Shown: in pieces, positions 1 through 7,648 of the stretch
How the letters are laid out: every line of letters begins with the position of its first letter
Numbering within the stretch: the stretch's first letter is position 1
NCBI GenBank assembly: GCA_017615445.1
Contig: JAGAAD010000073.1
Span: 1-14,402 of the forward strand
Source of the DNA: Bacteroidales bacterium
GTDB taxonomy: Bacteria > Bacteroidota > Bacteroidia > Bacteroidales > UBA932
Direction of reading: 5' to 3'
DNA length: 14,402 nt
The notes under the pieces: model-generated
Seen by the model: the letters and a program-made list of their open reading frames with translations, nothing else
The model's database searches: none
What the model was told of the DNA's origin: nothing
Program-made: the position numbers and the translations under genes

Positions 1-26
1 CGGGCCCTCGAAGCCGACCTATCATT

Positions 27-67
27 AAACGCCGAATGACTGCCACGAGGGCAGTCATTCATCGTTT
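27..67 (-). terminator. Hairpin downstream of tRNA-Gly, probable terminator
   Basis: A perfect 11-bp inverted repeat (GAATGACTGCC at 34-44, GGCAGTCATTC at 50-60) encloses a 5-nt loop. Beyond a 3x3 internal loop, AAAC (27-30) pairs with GTTT (64-67). It starts two bases past the tRNA discriminator, where a tRNA terminator is expected. The run of T after the hairpin is short (GTTTAA on the minus strand), so termination strength is uncertain. Because the stem is symmetric it could also serve a gene entering from the left, which is not visible here. Confidence 0.55.
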
Positions 68-68
68 G

Positions 69-141
69 AGCGGAAAACGGGGCTCGGACCCGCGACCTCA
101 ACCTTGGCAAGGTTGCGCTCTACCAACTGAGCTATTTCCGC
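69..141 (-). tRNA. tRNA-Gly (anticodon GCC)
   Basis: Read on the minus strand, the sequence folds into a full cloverleaf. The acceptor stem is GCGGAAA/TTTCCGC, the D stem GCTC/GAGC, the anticodon stem CAACC/GGTTG with loop TTGCCAA, and the T stem GCGGG/CCCGT with one G-U pair. The anticodon GCC reads GGC and GGU glycine codons. The discriminator base is U, as is usual in bacterial tRNA-Gly. CCA is not encoded (CAA follows), so the end must be added by the CCA-adding enzyme. A good promoter lies just upstream and a hairpin just downstream, so it looks like a single-gene transcription unit. Confidence 0.96.
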
Positions 142-165
142 GTACCGTTCCGAAAAACGGGACTG

Positions 166-196
166 CAAATATACGGCAAAAAATATAATACGCAAA
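166..196 (-). promoter_or_regulatory. Bacteroidota-type promoter of tRNA-Gly
   Basis: On the minus strand a -33 TTTG (193-196) is followed after exactly 19 nt by TATATTTG (166-173), which matches the Bacteroidota -7 consensus TAnnTTTG. Transcription would start near 159, giving a leader of roughly 18 nt before the mature tRNA. This is the only promoter in the window with both elements clearly present. Confidence 0.75.
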
Positions 197-206
197 AAAT
201 TATTGT

Positions 207-214
207 TAAATTTG
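207..214 (+). promoter_or_regulatory. Possible -7 box for the PUL operon
   Basis: TAAATTTG matches TAnnTTTG and lies 13 nt before the ATG of the first PUL gene. No TTTG-like -33 element is seen 19-21 nt upstream, which could mean dependence on an activator, as PULs often show. The implied leader is very short (about 8 nt), so the real start may lie elsewhere in the AT-rich 160-227 stretch. Confidence 0.4.
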
Positions 215-227
215 AGGTTACATAACA

Positions 228-1553
228 ATGAAGACACTCAAACTATTAACTGCAATAGCATTTGCTGCCGTTTTGGCGGCTTGTTGCGGGACTCCCGGAA
301 CAGATAAACCGGAGCCCGGCCCGGGCCCCGATCCGAAGGACACGACTTCCACAACCCATCCCAAAGACACAACCACCACCCCCACCGACACCACAACCAC
401 GGCAAAGGTGCCCACTATCGACGGCGCGTTCCTTCAGCATTGGTACACAGCCTATTGGGACGATGCCAGGTGGGATTCCGAAATGGATGTCCTGAAGGAA
501 GCCGGAATGAATTATCTGATCTACACCCCCATCAAGGATGGCGACAACGCGGCCGACCTGGCATCTCTGGGCAAATGCCTCAAGAGCGCGAAAAAACACG
601 GCATCAAAGTCTTCGTCGGACCTAACTACAACAGCGGGTGGTGGGAATCAGGCCGCAACCGCACGTGGCTGATGGCCAGGATGGACGAAGGCAAAACCGT
701 CATTACTCAAATCCTGAACAACTACCAGACAGAATACAAGGAAACCCTTTACGGTTGGTACTGGGATTGGGAAATCGACAACCTCAACTGGAACACGGAC
801 AACGCGAAGCAACTATTCGTGGACGCCATCAACGTCATCCTGGATGCGCTTCCCGCAGATATGCCTCTTCTGTTCAGCCCCTTCGCGAATCCCAATCTTG
901 GCTCTGCAGCCAATTATGGCAAATTCTGGAAAGAAGTCCTTCCACAGATGCACTTCAGAAATGGAGACATTCTTGCGCCGCAGGACTGCGTGGGCGCAAG
1001 CACGATGACCGTGGCGAACGTCAAGGGATGGTTCTACCAGTATAAGGAAGCGGTGGCGGCAGTCGAGGGGCTCCAACTCTGGGGCAACGTTGAGACCTTC
1101 GAGCAGTTCAACCTCTCGGACGGCAGCCATTTCGCCAGCGCTCCGCTCACCAGAATCACGCAGCAGATCGAGGCCGTGGACAAGTTCGTCACAAATATAA
1201 TCTGCTTCGCGTACCCTCATTATCAAAGCCCTAACAACGTCCGCGCGGAACACCACGCGGCCTACAAAGAATATGTGAAGACCGGCGTCCTCCCAGCTTG
1301 CCCCACGCCTAAAGCCGTCAGTTCGGCCACCAAAGAAGTGGGCTCCGGAGTCACCCTGACGTGGGTTCTCCCCACAAAAGATAATGCGGACGGCTATGCC
1401 ATCTACAAAAACTCCCAATTGTACATCAAACTCCAGATAACCCCCAAACAAAGCCCGAACTCTTTCCAGGACAAAACGGGCAAGGCGACAGACTCCTACC
1501 AGATTTCAGTTTATAACATTCTTGGTGAAGAGTCCAACAAAGTGGCATTCTGA
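228..1553 (+). CDS. DUF4434-type glycosidase-like lipoprotein with FN3-like C-terminus
   Basis: Predicted 441-aa exported lipoprotein, first gene of the PUL. Residues 1-19 are a lipoprotein signal peptide with lipobox LAAC (Cys19). Residues about 22-60 are a Pro/Thr/Asp-rich linker with two KDTT-type repeats that would hold the enzyme away from the membrane. Residues about 62-352 resemble the DUF4434 (TIM-barrel) family from memory: GAFLQHW near the start, GWYWDWEID (Glu182), an SPF strand end, GDILAPQD (247-253), GNVETFE (Glu289) and a closing HYQSP. Glu182 and Glu289 sit at strand ends and are candidate acid/base and nucleophile. Residues about 358-441 look like a fibronectin type III fold (LTWVLP, DGYAIYK, YQISVYN). 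The stop is 2 nt before susC, so co-transcription is likely. No member of this group that I can name has a proven activity on mannan; acting on the PUL's glycan is inference. Confidence 0.8.
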   Translation: MKTLKLLTAIAFAAVLAACCGTPGTDKPEPGPGPDPKDTTSTTHPKDTTTTPTDTTTTAKVPTIDGAFLQHWYTAYWDDARWDSEMDVLKEAGMNYLIYTPIKDGDNAADLASLGKCLKSAKKHGIKVFVGPNYNSGWWESGRNRTWLMARMDEGKTVITQILNNYQTEYKETLYGWYWDWEIDNLNWNTDNAKQLFVDAINVILDALPADMPLLFSPFANPNLGSAANYGKFWKEVLPQMHFRNGDILAPQDCVGASTMTVANVKGWFYQYKEAVAAVEGLQLWGNVETFEQFNLSDGSHFASAPLTRITQQIEAVDKFVTNIICFAYPHYQSPNNVRAEHHAAYKEYVKTGVLPACPTPKAVSSATKEVGSGVTLTWVLPTKDNADGYAIYKNSQLYIKLQITPKQSPNSFQDKTGKATDSYQISVYNILGEESNKVAF

Positions 1554-1555
1554 TT

Positions 1556-4500
1556 ATGAACCTTAAACTATTAACCTTCCTGCTGGCACTGACCGCCGCT
1601 ACCGGATTGTTCGGGCAAGCCCAGACACAGTCGCAGACCCTGACGGTCCACGGAACCGTCACGGACGACTCCGGCCAGCCGGTCATCGGCGCCAGCGTAC
1701 TCGAGAAGGGAACTTATAACGGCGCCATCACCGACCTCGACGGCCACTACGTCCTGGAGGTCCGGAGCGGCGCCATCCTCGTGCTCTCCTCCATAGGCTA
1801 CTCCAATGTGGAGATACCCGTGGGAGGACGCAGCGTGATAGACGTAGTGCTCCACGAAAACGCGCAGTACCTCGACGAGGTGGTGGTAATTGGCTACGGC
1901 ACCGTGAAAAAGAGCGACCTTTCCGGCGCGGTAAGCCAGCTGAAGTCCGAAGACCTTATGAAGGGCGGCGCGATCGATATAGCCCACGGAATGCAGGGCA
2001 AGATCGCGGGTGTGGTAGTTCAGCAGAGCGACGGCGCCCCCGGCGGAGGAATGAGCATACTCGTACGTGGAGCCAACTCCTTCACGACGAGTTCACAACC
2101 GCTGTTCATCGTGGACGGAATTCCGCTCGAGACGGGCAGCACCCCCTCGAACACCGCACTCACCTCGGAGCAGTCGTCCAACCCGCTGAGCTTCATCAAC
2201 CCGCACGACATCGAGAGTATGGAAGTGCTCAAGGACGCATCCGCCACCGCCATCTACGGTTCCCGCGGCGCCAACGGGGTCGTGATCATAACCACCAAGC
2301 GCGGGCGCACCGAGAAGCCGAGGGTGGAACTCAGCGCTACGGCGTCCATAGCGAACGTGGTCCGTATCATCCCCGTGCTTGACGCCGCCACCTACGCGAG
2401 CTACATCAACGAACAGTACGACAACAGCACATACTACGAAGGCGCGATGTACGACACCTACCAGTACGCCGGCCGCTGGTCATATCCCAACTTCGCCGAC
2501 GGCCATCCGAACTACGCGGCCGGCGTCTACTCCCCGGCGCCCGAAGACTTCCGCAAACCCGGTTTCTACTACGACGAATACGGCAACTCTTTCGAGATAG
2601 GCGCATCCAACTGGCAGGAGGAAATCTTCCACTCCTCCCTCTCCACCGACTACAACCTCAGCGTCAGCGGCGGCAACGACAAAGGCTTCTACGCCTATTC
2701 CGGCAACTACGCCAGGCAGGACGGTATCATCCGCAACTCCGGCTACGAGCGTTATTCGCTGCGCGCAAGCATAGGCAAACACGTCACCGGCTGGATGGAG
2801 ATCGGCACCAACCTCAGCTTCACAAAATCTGAAACCGACTTCGCCAACACCCTGTCCTACAATACCGGCATCATCCGCTCGGCCATCGTCTTCCCGCCCG
2901 TCTACGGTCCGGATATGGACACATCCACTGCCGACGACCTCAACTGGCTTGCCGCCAACCCGGCGGCCTACGTAAAGAATACGAAGGACCATCTCTCCGG
3001 AATCAACTTCTACGACAGTTCGTATCTCGAGATAAAGATTCTGCCCGGACTGCGCTTCCGCCAGAACCTCGGCCTGGGCTACAGCGACCAGGAGCGCGGC
3101 GCGTTCTACGACCGCCACTCCTACGAAGGCCGCGCTCCCCGCAACGGCCAGGCCAGCAGGAGCGGAAGCACCTGGAGCAGCATCACCAGCGAGTCCCTCT
3201 TTACCTATGACCATCTGTTCGCGGACATCCACGCGCTCAACGCCGTGGCAGGTTTCACGGCCGAAAAGAGCACGTGGAAGCAGTACACGATGAACCTGAT
3301 GAACTTCCCCGACGACCAGACCAAGGACAACGACCTATCGCGAGCTCTCGATAAGGCCACCATTACCAGCGACACCGGTTATATGACCCTGGCCTCCTTC
3401 CTCGCGCGAGTGAACTACACCTTGATGGGCAAGTACCTGCTTACCGCAAGCGTCCGTACCGACGGTTCGTCGAAGTTTGCCGTGGGCAACAAATGGGCGA
3501 CCTTTCTTTCCGGCGCCCTCGCCTGGAAGGCCTCCGAGGAGCAGTTCATAAAGGACCTTGGAGTCTTCAGCAACCTAAAGTTCAGGGTCAGCTACGGAGA
3601 AACGGGCAACCAGGGCATAGGCTCCTACCGCTCGATCGCGATGCTCTCCACAGCCAACTACCCCTTCGGCGGTTCGATGACCTCCGGCTCGGCCTTGACA
3701 AGCTGGCGCGGCCCCGTCTCCTCGGACATAAAGTGGGAAACAACCTCGCAGGTGAACGCCGGCATCGATATGGGTTTCGACCACGACCGCTTCACCTTTA
3801 CCATCGACTATTACAAGAAAATCACCCGCGACCTTCTGCAGGAAATCCAGATCCCGCCGTCCACCGGCTTCTCCAATATGCTCGTGAACAGCGGCAATGT
3901 CACGAACACCGGCGTTGAACTCACCGCCCGCGCGGTAGCAGTCTCGAAGCGCGATTGGAACTGGACCGTGGACGCGAACATTTCGTTCAACCGCAACGTT
4001 ATCGGCGGCCTCAAGGGCGACCAGTTCGCCAACAGCCTATGGTATGCGGCCGACGACGTGTTCCTGCAACGCAACGGCCTTCCTATCGGCGCGATGTTCG
4101 GCTACGTGGAGGACGGCTTCTATGACAACGAAGCTGAAGTGCGCGCGGATCCGCAGTACAGGGACGCGACCGACGCAAAAGTCCTCTCGATGATAGGCGA
4201 AATCAAATACCGCGACATCGACGGCGACGGCAGTATAACCGCCTCCGACCGTACCGTCATCGGCGATGCCAACCCCGACTACACCTTCGGCATCACCAAC
4301 AGCATATCGTACAAGAACTTCTCCCTCAGTTTCCTGATTCAGGGCTGCCAGGGAAATGATATCTTCAACGGAACTCTGTGGGACATCAAACTGGGCAACA
4401 TCGGAAATATCACCCAGGACGCCTATGACACCAGATGGACTCCGACTAACAAGGCGAACGCGAAGTGGCCAAAAGCCACGGCGGGCTATACACGTAACTT

Positions 4501-4765
4501 CCTTCTGAGCAACCGCTTCATCGAAGACGGCAGCTATGTGAAGCTTAAGAGCCTCGACTTCTCGTGGAAGATCCCCGCTCCGTTCAAGGGAGTGGAGCAG
4601 ATCCTCCTTACCCTCTCAGCCAATAACCTGCTTACTCTCACCAAGTATTCAGGCTATGATCCGGACGTGAACGCCTTCGGCACGGATTCTTCCCGCCGCG
4701 GTGTGGACGTCTATTCTTATCCGGCCTCAAGAACCTTCGCACTAGGAATCAGTTGCACCTTCTAA
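1556..4765 (+). CDS. SusC-like TonB-dependent outer-membrane transporter
   Basis: Predicted 1069-aa outer-membrane receptor that imports oligosaccharides using TonB energy. Residues 1 to about 22 are a Sec signal peptide. Residues about 29-101 form the carboxypeptidase-regulatory-like Ig domain typical of SusC (VHGTVTDDSGQPVIGASV). The TonB-box region is DEVVVIGYG (107-115). The plug spans about 115-250 and carries the SusC signature ASATAIYGSRGANGVVIITT (228-247). The remainder is a 22-strand barrel rich in alternating aromatic/polar strands, ending in ISCTF with a terminal Phe, as usual for outer-membrane barrels. Length is normal for the family. It starts 2 nt after the DUF4434 gene and ends 1 nt before susD. 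The substrate is inferred as mannan-derived oligosaccharide from the GH26 neighbour. Confidence 0.97.
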   Translation: MNLKLLTFLLALTAATGLFGQAQTQSQTLTVHGTVTDDSGQPVIGASVLEKGTYNGAITDLDGHYVLEVRSGAILVLSSIGYSNVEIPVGGRSVIDVVLHENAQYLDEVVVIGYGTVKKSDLSGAVSQLKSEDLMKGGAIDIAHGMQGKIAGVVVQQSDGAPGGGMSILVRGANSFTTSSQPLFIVDGIPLETGSTPSNTALTSEQSSNPLSFINPHDIESMEVLKDASATAIYGSRGANGVVIITTKRGRTEKPRVELSATASIANVVRIIPVLDAATYASYINEQYDNSTYYEGAMYDTYQYAGRWSYPNFADGHPNYAAGVYSPAPEDFRKPGFYYDEYGNSFEIGASNWQEEIFHSSLSTDYNLSVSGGNDKGFYAYSGNYARQDGIIRNSGYERYSLRASIGKHVTGWMEIGTNLSFTKSETDFANTLSYNTGIIRSAIVFPPVYGPDMDTSTADDLNWLAANPAAYVKNTKDHLSGINFYDSSYLEIKILPGLRFRQNLGLGYSDQERGAFYDRHSYEGRAPRNGQASRSGSTWSSITSESLFTYDHLFADIHALNAVAGFTAEKSTWKQYTMNLMNFPDDQTKDNDLSRALDKATITSDTGYMTLASFLARVNYTLMGKYLLTASVRTDGSSKFAVGNKWATFLSGALAWKASEEQFIKDLGVFSNLKFRVSYGETGNQGIGSYRSIAMLSTANYPFGGSMTSGSALTSWRGPVSSDIKWETTSQVNAGIDMGFDHDRFTFTIDYYKKITRDLLQEIQIPPSTGFSNMLVNSGNVTNTGVELTARAVAVSKRDWNWTVDANISFNRNVIGGLKGDQFANSLWYAADDVFLQRNGLPIGAMFGYVEDGFYDNEAEVRADPQYRDATDAKVLSMIGEIKYRDIDGDGSITASDRTVIGDANPDYTFGITNSISYKNFSLSFLIQGCQGNDIFNGTLWDIKLGNIGNITQDAYDTRWTPTNKANAKWPKATAGYTRNFLLSNRFIEDGSYVKLKSLDFSWKIPAPFKGVEQILLTLSANNLLTLTKYSGYDPDVNAFGTDSSRRGVDVYSYPASRTFALGISCTF

Positions 4766-4766
4766 G

Positions 4767-6461
4767 ATGAAAAAGACAATTCTCATACTTATTGCGGCGG
4801 CGCTCCTTTCTTCCTGCGACAACTGGCTTGCCGAAAAGCCCGAATCCTTCATCGGACCGGACCAGATCGAAGACTCTGAATCGGGAGTGGACGTGTGGGT
4901 GAGCGGAGTGTACGCCAACTACCTGGACGATATGTTCCGCTGGGCCTGGTTCCCCTTCGTGCTTGAACTCGACTGCGACTATATCTCCGGACCCGAATGG
5001 TTCCTCGGAACTATGGGCGCCGGCAACTTCCAGGCTGCCGAAATGGTGCCCGGAATGTGGAAGTGCTGCTACAACCTGATCGTGGACGCCAATCTTGCCG
5101 AAAGGCAGATTGCGAAGATGCGCAACGTCCCGGACGATTATAAAAACAACGCCATCGGCGAACTTGAATTCCACAAGGCGTTCGCATATTTCCTGCTTGT
5201 GCGCGCTTTCGGACCCGTCCCCTACATCGCCAAGGATGTGCTGGACGGCGGGACGTACTCCAACCCGCGCGACAGCGTCGCCGTGGTCTATGACCACATT
5301 ATCGAACTGCTGGAAGACGCGGCCGGCAAGATGTACAAGAGCAACGATCCACGCCGCTCGCCCGGTCACGTGAACGCCGCCAGCGCCGCCGGTCTGCTCG
5401 CCAAGGTCTACGCGACAATGGCGTCAGCGGCAATGCCCGAGGGCACGCCCGTGACCGTACGCACCGGCAATGGCGTCAGCGCCGTCTACCAGACCGAAGA
5501 GTTCGGCCAGACCGTCTACAAATACAGTCCGCTGATGACGAACATCTTCTACAAGGAGAAGGTCGCCGGATACGAGCAGATGGACCCGGCCGCCCTCTAC
5601 TCCAAAGCCTCCGAATGGGCGAAGAAGGTTATCGACGGCGACTACGGCATAGTGGAACTCTCCGCCTACGACGACCTTTGGAAAGCGGGCAACCGCGATG
5701 CGTCCGAGTTCCTGTTCAACGTGCAGTCGCTCAGCGGCGAAATGGTCTTCCGCACCCAGTGCCACGTCTACTACTCCGGAGTATTCTCCAGCGCCACCAG
5801 CCTCAAGGTCACGACCGGCCAGTGGCTTGGTAACACCTACAACTGGTACCGTCTGTTCGACGACGGCGACTACCGTATCACAAAGGGAGTCCGCCATCTC
5901 TGGCAACAGGCCTTCCAGGCCGACTACAACGGCTACTACTACTATCCCGAATCCGATAAAGGCAAGTACGCCGGCCTGAGTGACGGCAACACCTACCAGT
6001 ACACTCACAACAGTTACACTCTCGCCTTCACGATGAAGTACGACGATGTGACCGACCGCACGGCCGAGAACTCCGACTCCGCATATCCGTTCCTGCGCTA
6101 CGCGGATGTCATACTGATCTATGCCGAAGCGGAGAACGAACTCGGCCACCCCGACGAAGCGATGTACTATCTGAACGAGGTTCGCAAACGCTCCAACGCG
6201 GTGCAGATGGCCGCGGCGCCCGGTAAGGATGCGATGCGCAGCGCCATCATCGAAGAGCGCGCGAAGGAACTGGCGTGCGAAAGCGACCGTCGTTGGGATC
6301 TTCTGCGCTGGGGAATCTATGTGGATGCTATGAACGCAGTTACCCTGGACGACTCCGGAGTGAACAAGAAACGTGATTCCAAGCACCTCCTGTTCCCTAT
6401 CCCGCAGGAGGAACTGAACTCCAACACTATGATCAATGAGAACAACCCCGGATGGAATTAA
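4767..6461 (+). CDS. SusD-like outer-membrane glycan-binding lipoprotein
   Basis: Predicted 564-aa lipoprotein that caps the SusC barrel and delivers glycan to it. The signal peptide ends in lipobox LSSC with Cys17, followed by DNWLAEKPES, a typical SusD N-terminus. The N-terminal helical (TPR-like) part includes the segment around NAIGELEFHKAFAYF near residues 128-142. The RagB/SusD C-terminal domain carries FLRYADVILIYAEAENELG (about 442-460) and the late helix ERAKELACESDRRWDLLRWG (about 497-516), both family hallmarks. Length is normal. It lies 1 nt after susC and 7 nt before the next lipoprotein gene. Confidence 0.96.
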   Translation: MKKTILILIAAALLSSCDNWLAEKPESFIGPDQIEDSESGVDVWVSGVYANYLDDMFRWAWFPFVLELDCDYISGPEWFLGTMGAGNFQAAEMVPGMWKCCYNLIVDANLAERQIAKMRNVPDDYKNNAIGELEFHKAFAYFLLVRAFGPVPYIAKDVLDGGTYSNPRDSVAVVYDHIIELLEDAAGKMYKSNDPRRSPGHVNAASAAGLLAKVYATMASAAMPEGTPVTVRTGNGVSAVYQTEEFGQTVYKYSPLMTNIFYKEKVAGYEQMDPAALYSKASEWAKKVIDGDYGIVELSAYDDLWKAGNRDASEFLFNVQSLSGEMVFRTQCHVYYSGVFSSATSLKVTTGQWLGNTYNWYRLFDDGDYRITKGVRHLWQQAFQADYNGYYYYPESDKGKYAGLSDGNTYQYTHNSYTLAFTMKYDDVTDRTAENSDSAYPFLRYADVILIYAEAENELGHPDEAMYYLNEVRKRSNAVQMAAAPGKDAMRSAIIEERAKELACESDRRWDLLRWGIYVDAMNAVTLDDSGVNKKRDSKHLLFPIPQEELNSNTMINENNPGWN

Positions 6462-6468
6462 TGCAGCG

Positions 6469-7647
6469 ATGAAAAAGTTATTTATCATACTCTCCGCCTG
6501 CGTCCTTGCCGCTGCTTGCAACGACATAGTGACCTACGACACGGATCTTCCGGACCGTTTTTCCAACAGCGGTGCCCCGGTAATAGAGGCGGTGTACGAC
6601 ATCCACGACGCCGATCTCGAGACTCCGCTCACCGAGGGAGCGCTCGCGCAGATCATACACATAGTCGGCAAAAACCTCGCTAATCCCACGAGCGTCAGTT
6701 TCAACGGAATCGAAACCGATCTGGATAAGTGCTATTGCGAAAACGAGCACAGTTACATCCTTATTCCAAGGGTAATGCCGAGCGCCGTGAGCAACACACT
6801 TGAATACAAGACCTCGAAGGGAAGCGTGAGCATTGATTTCGAGATCAGCGTTCCCGAACTTAGATTGGACGGCCTGGCCAACGAATTCGCTTCGGCGGGC
6901 AGCACCGTCCGGGTGGCGGGCGACTACTTCGACCTTTACGGTTTCGGCGCCGAAGGCTCAGACGCCTCCATCACCATAGGCACAAACCCTGTCGAAATTG
7001 CCTCGGCAGACGAAAACGGGCTGTATATCGTGATTCCGGAAGGAACTCCGGACAGGACTCTCATCACTTTCTCGTGGAACGACCTCAAACTCGGGCCGCA
7101 GACGAAGAAGATATCGTTCAGGAACACGTCGTACCTATTCTTCAAGAACTTTGCGACCACCGGTTTCTGGGACGCCGAGCTTGCCGCATCCGTGGTGACC
7201 GACGGCACCGCAGAAGGCGACCCCGAATCGCCCGGTTACAAATTCTGGCGTTTCAAGAATTCTTATGCTTCCTGGACCTGGAACTCGCTGGGAATGGGCG
7301 ACGGATGGTACTACGACACGCCGGAAGACTGGGCGTCCAATTGGGTGTTCAAGTTCGAACTCTGGACCAATCCGGCAAAGCCAGTCCCCTCCTACAATGC
7401 GGCGGCCAATCAGGGCCTCTTTGTCCAACTTAATCTCAAAGCCAACGTCCCCCTCGACCTGGGCGGCGGCGCGATCAACACGGGCGGCGAGTGGAGGACA
7501 TTCTCCTTCCCGCTGTCGCAGGTGGCGTCCGAGATGCCCTCGAGCGGTGATTATTGGGGCTTCGCCTTCACGATTCAACCACCTACCGACTGGGATGTCG
7601 ATTTCGCAATTGCCAATATCAGAATTGAACCTAAGAATTATGATTGA
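6469..7647 (+). CDS. Surface glycan-binding protein (SGBP-B-like, TIG domains)
   Basis: Predicted 392-aa lipoprotein, non-catalytic glycan binder at the cell surface. The frame is open from an ATG at 6436 inside susD, but the start at 6469 gives MKKLFIILSACVLAAAC, a clean signal peptide with lipobox AAAC (Cys17), 7 nt after the susD stop. Residues about 36-127 and 130-218 look like two IPT/TIG beta-sandwiches (IIHIVGKNL, VSFNG; VRVAGDYF, ITIGTNPVEI). Residues about 222-390 form a Trp/Tyr-rich beta domain (W234, W260, W269, W271, W280, WAS at 288-290) resembling the C-terminal glycan-binding domain of SGBP-B proteins, ending in FAIANIRIEP. The position directly after susD is the usual place for an SGBP. 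Family assignment is from architecture and motif memory; the ligand is inferred as mannan. Confidence 0.85.
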   Translation: MKKLFIILSACVLAAACNDIVTYDTDLPDRFSNSGAPVIEAVYDIHDADLETPLTEGALAQIIHIVGKNLANPTSVSFNGIETDLDKCYCENEHSYILIPRVMPSAVSNTLEYKTSKGSVSIDFEISVPELRLDGLANEFASAGSTVRVAGDYFDLYGFGAEGSDASITIGTNPVEIASADENGLYIVIPEGTPDRTLITFSWNDLKLGPQTKKISFRNTSYLFFKNFATTGFWDAELAASVVTDGTAEGDPESPGYKFWRFKNSYASWTWNSLGMGDGWYYDTPEDWASNWVFKFELWTNPAKPVPSYNAAANQGLFVQLNLKANVPLDLGGGAINTGGEWRTFSFPLSQVASEMPSSGDYWGFAFTIQPPTDWDVDFAIANIRIEPKNYD

Positions 7648-7648
7648 T

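Noticed and set aside
69..227. tRNA-Gly as an integration site for the PUL
   Set aside because: Integrases normally use the 3' half of a tRNA gene, which here faces away from the PUL. No integrase gene or repeated tRNA fragment was found near 9781.
240..1575. Shared 11-mer AAACTATTAAC at the starts of the first two PUL genes
   Set aside because: Both copies encode KLLT within signal peptides, so shared coding constraint explains it.
6436..6468. Upstream ATG for the SGBP gene inside susD
   Set aside because: It would put 11 polar residues before a perfect lipoprotein signal peptide; the ATG at 6469 fits better.
5424..6527. Long minus-strand open frame (367 codons) across susD
   Set aside because: It lies antisense to a clear SusD, has no recognisable domain, and its Val/Gly/Ala-rich composition is the typical mirror of a GC-rich coding strand. 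The same applies to the minus-strand frames at 813-1451, 2480-3232, 7631-8548 and 11671-12534.
7265..7648. Upstream extension of the mannanase frame
   Set aside because: The extra 128 residues overlap the SGBP gene in another frame, are low-complexity Arg/Pro/Ser, and would bury the lipoprotein signal peptide that begins at 7649.
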